From Cryptomeria japonica (lineage: Eukaryota > Streptophyta > Pinopsida > Cupressales > Cupressaceae), in NCBI RefSeq assembly GCF_030272615.1, contig NC_081414.1:909795009-909859008 (forward strand): a stretch of 64,000 bases of DNA, given 5' to 3'. Made by a program: the position numbers and the translations under genes. A model generated the notes under the pieces. It saw only the letters and a program-made list of their open reading frames with translations, had not been told where the DNA came from and made no database searches. How positions within the stretch are numbered: the first letter of the stretch is position 1; the number at the start of each line of letters is the position of its first letter. Shown here piece by piece: positions 44,031 through 54,157 of the stretch.

Positions 44031-45149
44031 ACTCAAAGGAAGTGGAGTGTGGGGAGCTCTAGATATTCTGACATCATCCATCTAGGTTCCTTCCTCCTCA
44101 GCTCATCTCTAGACACCATTTGAGAATGCAATAAGTCATATCCACCAAAATGAAATAAATCTTTCAATGGGAATGGAGGGAAACAAAGAAGAGAAATTGG
44201 ATCAGAGTGGAACTAAAAGCTCGAAGAATGGTACGTTCACCAAAACTTTATCCCCCATCCAATGCTCACTCGAATGGGGAGAATGTGGCTAGAAATAATG
44301 GGATAGGGATAAGAAGTTGGAGTTTCAGAAGGAAACCTAAATTCAAACAAGGAAAGAATTTAGTTGGACGAAAAGTAGGAATGCAAAAATTCTGACATGA
44401 TTGAGATTCGAAGAATGCAGCCAATTGGAAGGAGAGACAGAGCTCGAACCAGAAGGAGATAATGCAGCCACTTGCATGAATGTATGTTGTAATCGGTCAA
44501 GGTAAATCCTATGAAGTCTCAAGGGTTGCCACTCTATTAGCTAACGAAATCATAGGATAGGCCAGTGATGAGAGCGACCCCTTTTTTGTGGGGATTACTT
44601 AGGGAAAAGGTTGAAGGTGTATCGATTGAGTTTCCAAGATAAAATGGTGGCCTAACCTGGTGGTAGTTTAAAACTCCTAGCCCAAGCATGGCCTGCTATG
44701 CTACTATATTTTACCAAAAAAGATTCTCACGATGGTCTCTTCATCACCGACATTCATCAAGAAAGCCATATGGGTTGGTCCTCAATCTCGAAGCCTTTGG
44801 AGTATCTTTCTCACAAGCACCTTGATCTGGGTTTTTCTAGATTCCTAATGGAGATTAATCTCCGCTTGGACTATTTCAAATATTGAACAAACCTCAATTA
44901 CAAAAGTTGCTGCCCTATCTATATCACAATTGGGACCTTTCTTCTACTGCCTCTGCTACTAAATTGAATCAACTTCAAGTGTACCTATTTCTCACCCTAC
45001 CCATATAATTGAGCGGGCTCCTACTATTCTAAAGGTCTGCTAGGTTAATTAATTGACTGGGTGGTGCCCCCCTTAGAATAGTAGGCCCCCCTACAATTCT
45101 ATGGTGATTCTTAGCTATCAATCTAGAATTGGTCCATTCACTTATAGGA
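44031..45149. other. Unassigned sequence
   Basis: No domain, LTR end or RNA gene recognised. Open frames at 44207-44395 and 44698-44886 (about 62 codons each) show no familiar motif. Being next to a Tat pol scrap, this may be decayed gag-protease sequence, but I cannot support that. Confidence 0.3.
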
Positions 45150-45690
45150 AGGACCTTTTTCAACATAAGATCCCTCTAAAACCTAATGCTTAACCATTAG
45201 GCAAAAACAAAGACCTATAAATCCTACTTTGGCCTCAAAAATGCAAGAGGAATTAACCAATATTAGAGATGGAGGGATCATCAAGCCTATAAGACATTCA
45301 ATTTGGGTATCCAACTTGGTTCCAATTAGAAAAAAGAATGGAGATATTAGAGTTATTATCTTAAGCAAATTTGACATAGAGTACGTGGACAAAAAGGCTA
45401 TCTTAAGGTACAAGTAATTATTGATCAACTAGTAGAGGTACCGCTCATTAATGATTAAGTATTATATTCTGAATTTCCAAATGAAGTTATTCTTACTGTC
45501 ACAAATCAACCATGGAAGTTCTAATTTGATGGATCTTATACACAACATGGATCAAGAGCTGGCATTGTATTTTTTACTCCATACGGAACTACTATACCTA
45601 AATCTTATAGATTATTATTTACTTGTACAAACAACATGGTTGAATATAAGTACCTGTCACTGGAATCAAGATGGTAGTTATCTTTCCACC
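45150..45690 (+). pseudogene. Decayed Tat pol scrap (RT start fused to RNase H)
   Basis: The plus strand reads the RT entry (MQEELTNIRDGGIIKPIRHSIWVSNLV, then KKNGDIRV at 45240-45355). It then jumps directly to the end of the Ty3-type RNase H (LSKFDIEYVDKKAI, 45360-45405) and continues into the second RNase H (FDGSYTQHGS near 45520, TIPKSYRL and CTNN near 45590-45640). The RT core is missing, so there is an internal deletion. Several stops and at least one frameshift (near 45190) are present. E2 has the same domain order, so this is an older Tat relative. Confidence 0.85.
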
Positions 45691-45883
45691 CACCCTGCAT
45701 GCCCCTTAGAATTGTAGGCCCCCTAGAATTCTATGGGCAATTCTAGACTATTTTAGTTGTCAATCGGGAAAGATAGACCCGCATGGTTCTATATGATCAT
45801 GAGGACCCGATGAAGGAGTGTGTGTATATACATACATTCATACATACATACATACATATATATACATAGATACATATATATAC

Positions 45884-45940
<57 letters not shown>
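45691..45940. repeat. Flank with short duplicated motif, then (CATA)n(TA)n microsatellite
   Basis: 45691-45760 contains TTAGAATTGTAGGCCCCCTA and more, an imperfect copy of 45072-45110. From about 45820 to 45940 is a CATA-type then pure TA repeat that abuts the start of the E7 LTR. Confidence 0.8.
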
Positions 45941-46518
45941 GGTCAATGCTTGCGGAGTCATACTTTAACATTTGTGCATTGCCTTATTTTAGGGTTTTTT
46001 GCATCGCATTAACATTTCTTCTATGTTACACAATTGGTCTTTATCATTTGCGAGCATCAAGTCCTCCTTCTGCATTCCTCATTTTTATCGCTTTTGAATT
46101 AGGGTTTTGTCCTCTTCTCAATCTTGTCATTCTGCGATCGATTCGTCATCGATCCTTGTCCTCTTGTCAATCTCATCAATTTTGCGATTGATTCGTCATC
46201 GATTGTTGTCCTTTTCAATCGTGTCAATTTGGATCAATTTAGTCATTGTTCCTCGTCAATTGGCACTTATCAATTTGGTCTCTTTATCAATCTTGGTCAA
46301 TTCATCAACCAATCTCAATTGTTGGTCTCTTTATCAATCTTGGTCAATTTGTCAACCAATCTCAATCGTTTATCAGTATTGATCCTCTGTCAATTAAAAT
46401 CATGATTGAATCGACATCAATTATATTTTGTCAAGACCTAATTGTTGTCCTTGCATTTCTAATTCATCTTCTAAGGTTTTATGATTTATTCATTTAATCT
46501 TGTTTGTCATTTTCCCTC
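45941..46518 (+). repeat. E7 5' LTR, left half
   Basis: Begins at or just after the TA repeat (candidate TG starts near 45940-45951). Rich in TCAAT/ATCGATT words, with a tandem duplication of TCTCTTTATCAATCTTGGTC near 46279 and 46326. It ends with the CCCTC target (46514-46518) where E6 inserted. Confidence 0.65.
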
Positions 46519-49500
46519 TGTTGGGACTAATTAAAACTGAGTCAAGTTTATAGCCCCATTTCAAAAATTTGCCCGGCATTTCCAAATGATTAAAATAAGT
46601 CAGTTTGAATGGCCTAGTTAGCAAGGGGGTAAAATGGAGCCGGTTGATTTTCAGAGGGTAAGGCTCGGGATTCATGTCCCACACCTTTCATTTGGCCTAT
46701 GCAGTGATGTGCAACTTTCAGAATGCAGTTTGGATAAGTTTACTAGATACCCATTTCGAGGGGTGAGCTGAAAGTGCATTCTAGGCACAAGTGCAAATTT
46801 TATTAAGTAGCCTACTTTGGGTGTTTATATCTTTTGCCATGTTTATTATCATGAAGAATTTCAAAATGGATTGAATTTTATGCATAAATGTGAGTCAACA
46901 TACAAAATTTTAAGTCCTTACGAATCAGTTTGCTCAGTTTTCAAAGCTCAATCCGTTTGTAGTTTGTGATGTTTGCACAAGTGTAAAAATGTCCCGGTGA
47001 GCGTCATGTCAGAATGTTTGTTCCGGGATAATGTTGGTATAAATGGTGAGCTACATTTCAAATTTCAAGCTTTTATCAATCCATTTGATCGGTTTTCAAA
47101 AGGACTCATTTTGCCATCAAATTCAGTTATCCGCACTTCCAGTGTTAGATCAGTTAATGTAGCCGTTTTGGTGAGTGCATCGTTTGCATCCTGTCAGTCG
47201 GGTGATCGAACTGAGAATTCAAAGATTTAATATGTACTTAAAGGTACCTATGTTCCAAATTTGAGAGCCTACGGAGGTCGTTTGATATTTTTGAGAAAGG
47301 CATCATGTGTTGCCAGAACATTGACTTCATCAGGTCCGCAGTCTCGACAAAGCCAGTTGGCCATTTTCGGAAATTAATATCTTTTCGCTCGGGACTCATC
47401 TTGAGAAACCATTTGGTAGATGTCATCCTTGTATATCAAAGTACATGCCTCTCAGATGGCGAGCTCCAGAAAGGTGTTTTGACAGGTTTGAAAATTACGT
47501 CTTCACGATTAAATGCGAAAATTGTGGCGTAATTGCCTGAAGGTTGTAAAATGTGGATTAATGATCCGAAAATGATGCTGATCATTTCCAGAGGTATGTT
47601 TGAGGCCAGTGAAGCATTCCAGAGGCCAGTTGCTTGAAAACGAAATATTTTTTAGTCGGACCCACATTGGGGCCCGACTTGGCTCATGCCTGCGCATTAA
47701 TTTTGTGCCAGAATGGTTTTCATTTCATGGAATTTCAAATTCTAGACATAATCAAGGAAGTGATTAATTCTATTGGCTTACTCAAGGTTGAATGTTCTAC
47801 AGTGGTGTATTAGAGATTCCAAGTTTTTTTAAAAAAAGAAAAAACTTATGCAATGGCTGGCAAGAGCCAAATTCCACAACTTTGCCAATTTCCCCCTTTG
47901 TTGTGCATGGATTTTCAAGTGGTGTAGAGCATGTTGAAAAGGAAATAAAATCATACAAATGCAATAGCTAGCATCCTCCCATGCTCATGTGGTGATGGAG
48001 AGGGGGCAGCAGAAGGTGTTGGGCATGAAGTTAAAGAAAGGGGCAGCAAACAAAATCCCCATTCTCCTTGCTGTACGTGGTCTCCGCATTCCCTCTTTGC
48101 TGTTGCTTGGCCCATTAGAGTTTGTAGACTGCAGTAGAAGCACCCAAACAAATGCATTTGAGACTACCAGCATGTTGAAATGCAACCCCCCTTTGCGTGA
48201 CATGGGAAATGGTGGAAGAGGCATTTCAAAGGTTTTCAACCAAATGCTTTTGGCAGCAGTCCTCCATCTCCTACGTGGCTTTGACAAGTGGAGAAATGCC
48301 CCATGCGTGGTGTTTGGGAGGAGAGACATTCAAAATTTTTTATTTCAAATGTAAAGTGCAGCAAACAAGTTTTCAAAACTCCAGATTGACATGGAATTGG
48401 CAAATGGAAATACCAATGAAACCTCTAGCATCCTCCCTTGCAGCGTGGTGTGGTTGGAAAGACCATCGAACCTCATGCAAATGTCAAAAAACGCCATTAA
48501 AGTCTCAGAAATCTTCAAAATACACAGTCCCAGGCTTAATGTTTTAATCCCACATTGGCTAGGAAGTGTTATTTTTAAATATTTATAACCAAAGCTCCAC
48601 GCATGTATAATGTCTAAGCCATAAAGGCTTTTGACAGATGGTGCCTATGGGTGCCCAAGGCGGGCCCACGTGTGAGCACGCTTCCCGAGGCGATGAAGGA
48701 GTTGACTAGATGGTGACTAGGTGGACCCCACGCAGGCACGCTTCCCGAAGCAAACAGGCAAAATTTTGTAGAGAAAGGTCGGGTTAACGAGTGAGCAAGT
48801 TCGAGATGGATCGACTGTGCGCACTATTTCACGAAGGGAAGATGCACGCGAGTTAAACCAGCGAAATAGCGAAAGTGAACGAGAGCCATCCACGTATCAT
48901 GATAGGTGGCAGTCCAGCAGGCGGGTCTCGGTGAGGTGGCACACAGTTGGCGCACAGGTGGCAGTCCAGTGGTGATGACGTGGCGGCCAAGTGGCAGTGA
49001 CGAAGCAGATGACGTGGCGATGATGAGGTGTCATCCCAGGTGGTGTCCGGTCAACCCCATCGACCAATCGGTGGCCGCCACGTGGCAAAAGCGTCAGGAC
49101 CAAATGGAGGCAAAAATCAAAATTGAAATGAATAAATGATATAGTTCTGACTATATTAAATTTCGAAATATTTAAATGACTGAGCACAAATGGGAATTAA
49201 TTCGTCCAGTGTCTAAATTTTGGCCAAAATAAAAAGTATTATATATCGCCGGAAAGCTCTCGGAGTGAGGAATCTGATTATGAGGTCAATTTTGACAAAT
49301 GTGAGATATTTTAGAAGCAGTTTCCATGGGAACAAAATTCAGTTAGAGGGGAGACACTTGGCAATTTTCAGTTGTAGATTTGATTCTCTTCCCTCTCCTT
49401 CTTATTCTCCATTCTTCTCAGTTGTAGGGGTTCCAGTTTTTGAGAGATTTGCTCCAAGGGAGAAATCTGAAATTGCAGGTTCCAATGATGACATCCTTTT

Positions 49501-50316
49501 ATCAATGTAAATGACAATGTGTTCGTCTATGTTTTCAGTGTTGTCTTTACTGTAGGTTTAGTTTCAGTTTGCAGGTTCACACATATACAAGGCATGTGTG
49601 AGTTTCCATGAAATTGTCTCCAAAATGTACTCAGATTCATATAATTTCATATTATCAAGGATAATTTGAGTTGTCTCTTTTAGATTCCTCTAAGAGTGTA
49701 ATGTTGTCTTTTGGGTATTCTTCAAGGAAGGATTTAAATCCTAAAACCCAGCATTAATGATTTTGAATGCATATTGGATATCTACATATAAGTATGGTTT
49801 TGTGACAGAGCAGAGGATTGTATTAATGTAAGGCATTGATACATGAAAATTTAATGTTGAAAAGAACTTGCATCTGAGATTTCTCTTCCAGTTTTATGCA
49901 TGACTCTGTGGCCTGGATAAGGCATTGGTCTCTTGTAATATTGAAAGGTTGTCAAAACACCATTTAAAAATCCAAAATCAGAATATCTTTTATATTTTAT
50001 GTTATGTGGAAATGTCCCTCCATCTCATGATTCAAAAATGATTAAGTGAAAGTGTGGATCTAGCCCATCTATAGTTACCTCTTAGTTTTTGAACCTTTTG
50101 AGATCCATCTGCTTTTGATTGATGTAGTCTTGTGTGTAATAGGTCCGATTAAATGCATCAAAGGTATACCTGCCTAGGTTTTACAGAGCCTGAAGAGTAG
50201 AAGGATTCATATCCTTGTCATGTTGTCCAAGCCCTGAGGTGTTTCATTGATTGAGATTGGCTATCTCATAGATAGATTTGCAGGTATACTTGGGTTATCA
50301 CTTTTGGTGAACAACA
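46519..50316 (+). repeat. E6 5' LTR
   Basis: 3798 bp. Includes a GC-rich island (48660-49090) with a CACGTG box at 48667-48672 and ACGTGGC boxes at 48977-48984, 49011-49018 and 49079-49086. Two copies of GCACGCTTCCCGA lie near 48678 and 48737. Short ORFs within are not conserved as proteins. Confidence 0.92.
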
Positions 50317-51255
50317 AAAATGGCGACTCTACTGGGGAGTAAATGAACTGTCAAGAGCCTCTGGTTAAGAAAGAATTAATTCATATAAGGTTTAGATTAT
50401 CCCATCTGAGTCACCACAACAAAAATGGTGACTCTGCTGGGGAGTTCATGGATCTGAATGTTTGATTGATGAGGTTAGAAGTTGAGTGTATCCTTGGTTC
50501 TATCAATTTCATATCCAGCCAGTCTATCCATTGTGTATGCATAGAGTGTGAAAGTGAATTTATGAGTTAGAAAGTGTTCCTTGTTCTGGATTTGCAGAAT
50601 GATATGTGTTTCATATCATATTTTATGAAGGAGTAGCAATGAATGCATGGTTGAAAGTTGTAAGAAGTTCTTTCAGCTGTATGCAAATTTTTCCCCAATT
50701 CCTTATTGGGTGGCGACTCTGTGGTTCATACCAGTATTGAACAACCTGGAAGAGTGTTTGTTGCAGCGAGATTGAAGGAGTAAAAAGAATTAAATTTGTG
50801 ATTGAATGGTTCTACTGTTCAAAATATCCTCTGTGCAAGAGGTGGCAACTCTGTGATAGAAGACAGTGCTAAAGTGTGAAGTAAATCTCTAGATCTACAA
50901 GAGTTTACAGCTGCAAATCTCTAGGTATTTTTTTTCAGAGGTTTCAAATGCAAAGATATGTGCTCTGAAAATTAGAATGTGTAATGTTGTTTTCCCATTT
51001 AGTGAACAACAGTAGTCTAGAGGGAAAGAGAGGATCTCAAAATTGATTTGCATATCTATGTTGCTAAAATATTCAGTGTATGTGATCTTCCGTAGTATGC
51101 AAATTTAGGAAAGATTTGTGTCAAGCAGTGTTATGAATAGATCAGTATAAGGATACTTGCTTGAGTTTTTTTATTCCAGATTGTATAATCATTTGTGGGA
51201 GCAGGAAAAATGAGCAGTAAAGATTTTTCAGTCTTGTGTATTTCCACATAGAGCC
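50317..51255 (+). other. E6 PBS and leader with repeated PBS-like words
   Basis: PBS TGGCGACTCTACTGGGGA at 50321-50338 after an AAAA spacer. The 30-bp stretch covering LTR end plus PBS (50311-50340) recurs at 50416-50445 with two differences, and TGGCGACTCT or a one-base variant recurs at 50711 and 50843. The primer tRNA was not assigned. The rest of the leader has no recognised ORF. Confidence 0.75.
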
Positions 51256-53925
51256 ATGCCTGGTGAAGTGTCACAACCGTATAATAGGAGAAGTTTCATC
51301 ATGAACCATTATGCTGCTCTAAATTTCAGAGATATTCCGGGTTACTCAAATCCCATACCCACAAAAATTAGAAAGTATTTGCCCATATTCAGTGGGAAGA
51401 AATCAGAATCAACATGTCAACATTTGAAAATATTTTCAGATTTGATAGGAGAGTTTGAAATTTGTCAAGAAGATGTATGCATGAAATTGTTTGTTCAGTC
51501 ATTGAAAGAGGATGCAAGAGATTGGTTCTCTTTTTTGCCAGTGAATTCTATTACCTCATGGGAAGAATTGGTTTCAGATTTCATGGATCAATTCGATGAG
51601 AAGGTGAGTGATTCCGACTTGTTGAAAGAGTTCACTTATATACAAATCAGGGAAGATGAATTGGTATCCACATTTAACATTAGATTTTCACAAGCTCTGT
51701 CCAAAATTTCTAGAAGGTATAAACTTGATGATAAAGAATGTCTGGATGTTTACATGAGTGCATTTGATGAGAAGATGGGTTTCCTATTGAGAAAAAAAGA
51801 ACCCAAAACCTTGTATGAAGCCTTTAACACAGCTAGGGATATGGAAAATAACTTGAAGTTTGGAATCTCGAAGAGATTCGTGTCTGCTATTGTTTCTTGT
51901 CAAAGCACCTTCAATGGTGGAATACCATATGAAGTTGAGCAAATCACTCCGTGTCTAGGTGCATCAAGCTTTGCAGTTCCAAATGGCTTTTATGATGCAT
52001 GTGTTTCAGATTTAAATGAGAGTCAAGAACCTTTGTTGTTAATGTCGGTTGTCTCTCGCAGTAGTGATCGAATGATCAGTGGGAAGCATTGTGAAAATGT
52101 TGATACAGAGACAAATATATACAAGGGATATGTACCATTTGATTTGTATGCCGATTATGCTAATTATGTGACTGCCAGTTACCAAGTGAATCATGCATCT
52201 CTCCAGGATAATATTGGTGAAAATAATGATGGTGATGACCATCAATTTTTACATGTTGTTGATGTATTTGATGTTGAAATACCAAATACAGAGGGATTAC
52301 TAAGTGTTGCTATTTGTGCAACTGAAAGTGTGCAATATGATGAAAATCAGAATTGTTTGGTGTGAACAATAGCTGATCCTCTTTTAATCATTGATGATGT
52401 TAATTGTGTTGAGGATGAAGTAAATGTTTTTTCAAATTTCACTTCAGACTTCATTTCTTATAATCATGTTGATAATCTTTCTTTTTTGAAAGATATGCAC
52501 AATGTTAACTCAGAAAATTGTAATGGTACACATGATTGCGATGAAGATATAGCACACATGGATGGACAAAAGTTTACGGAATCTCACATGGAACAAAAAA
52601 GTGCAATGCAAGTCCAGAAGATTGCAGAACTTAAGAAACCTCTTGAGGTTGTGGATAAGAAGGTTTAGATGTTGGAGAGCCTTCAAGCTGTTAATGAAGA
52701 CCTTCTAAAATATGGTGAAGAGGATTCTTCAGAAGAGGACTGTGAATTGAATGTTTGTACCTTTAACGAACATGTTGACCTAACAGATGGTTTTATGACA
52801 GAAGATTTTAGTGAACATGCTAAAAACTTATCTGATGAAGTAAATGGCAGCGATGTTCATGTTCATTCTTTGGCTGATGACGAGTGTTCAATTGGTGAAG
52901 AAGATCAGTTGTGGCAAGATAAGTTTGATTATCTTGATTTTCAGAATGATGGTCATAGAATAAAATCTCATGAATGTGAAACATGGAACACTGAGGATTG
53001 TTCCAGCCAAGTTTCATTTTCTTCTTTGTCTGATGAAGATGATTATGAGGATCGAATGGATGGTGTCTTTAGCAATTTTACTAATGCTTTATTCAATGCT
53101 GATATAGATACGGACCAGCCACTTCAGTGTAATAACGTTCATAAAGGGATTGTCCATTTGGTTTCTAACCCTTTGTATGAAGAAATAACTGATCAGCCAG
53201 ATGTTGTAAATGATGAACCAGTCCATAATATTGATGGAATTCCAAACAGCATTAGCATGGGTTGTAAAAAATTATTTCATGATGAAGGTAATAGGCATGG
53301 ATTATGTGATGATCATTTAAAACCACAAATGAAAATGTTTCAGGTGGATGTAAACCTGAGAGAGAAAGAGTTAATTGAGGATTTGCTTCAGCCAGAGGTA
53401 TGCATTCTTTTCCATGAATGGGATGTTGAGAATGCAGAGGTTTTCAGTTTGATAAGCAAGGATAGTATGAGGTGTGATCAGCGTAGTCAAGCATCACATC
53501 CGGATGGTAATGTTCATGTTCCTTGTTTGCATCAGCTGGTTAGTAATGCCCCTCATTCTATAAATTTAAATGGTAATAAGACATGTGTTGATAGAAATTG
53601 CAATGTTGAGAATGAGTATTTTATTTTTCATGTTCAGCATGATGATGCCCTTGCAAAGGATATAATTGATTGGGATAGTGAAGTGTATGGCAGCTTGTGG
53701 AAAAGCCCCTATTGTGCTTTGTTTCATGATTTTATTTTTGTTAAAGTAATGTGTGGTTACAAAGCTCAAAATCACATAAATGGCATGCAAACCAGCTGTT
53801 TCAGCAGTATGATGGTAAGGTTTGATTATAATGATTATGCTCAGTTGTTACTGGAAGGTGCCTTTGTGTGGATCATGATATCAAGAGATGAAAATCAGAT
53901 TTTTGACAGAGGTAAATGTTTGTAA
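51256..53925 (+). pseudogene. E6 gag with long acidic C-terminal tail, two in-frame stops
   Basis: ATG at 51256-51258; one phase for 890 codons to TAA 53923-53925, broken by TGA 52363-52365 and TAG 52666-52668. Residues about 30-210 form a retrotransposon gag capsid: IRKYLPIFSGKKSESTCQHL, CMKLFVQSLKEDARDWFSFL, SWEELVSDFMDQF, FTYIQIREDELVSTFNIRF and EAFNTARDMENNLKFG. The remaining 650 residues or so are Asp/Glu/Asn/His-rich with no zinc knuckle, protease or RT motif (for example CNGTHDCDED, EEDSSEEDCELNV, SLSDEDDYEDRMD). The capsid part would package RNA; the role of the tail is unknown. Both stops fit C-to-T changes (CGA to TGA, CAG to TAG), but that is inferred. Confidence 0.85.
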
Positions 53926-54157
53926 GTGGAGCAGTTATAATCAATTATGAGTTAGTTTTATATTTTGTACAATTGCTTTGCTTTCAGTTGTGTGGTTTTC
54001 AATAAAGTGCCCTGCTGTTTCGGTAGAATAAGGAAGCCCTGTTTTTGAAAAGAGAAGAATTGAGAGAAGAATGATCCGTTTTTGGGTGGTTTGCTTAACC
54101 AAAGATATCTGGATTCTTGTGTTGATCTTGCAATCAACCATCCCTAGTCAGAGCCAC
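53926..54157 (+). other. E6 3' UTR
   Basis: Short untranslated part before the 3' LTR. No clear purine run precedes the LTR (the last bases are AGTCAGAGCCAC), so the PPT is either degenerate or unusual; a purine-rich run AAAAGAGAAGAATTGAGAGAAGA lies about 100 bp upstream, split here across 54047-54069. Confidence 0.55.

Noticed and set aside
43635-44123. Several open frames of 98-148 codons made of Y, I, H, T, C and V on both strands (also at 32057-32309, 38915-39213, 45789-46012)
   Set aside because: Translations of TA/CA/GTAT microsatellites; open on both strands because the repeat lacks stop codons in some phases.
44031-45149. Host gene or exon in the unassigned stretch
   Set aside because: No domain, splice-bounded long frame or promoter could be supported; the flanks are retroelement scraps and microsatellite.
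47951-48354. Open frames of 68-121 codons inside the E6 LTR, repeated at 55587-56010
   Set aside because: Their presence in both LTR copies reflects LTR duplication; phases are broken between the copies and no domain is seen.
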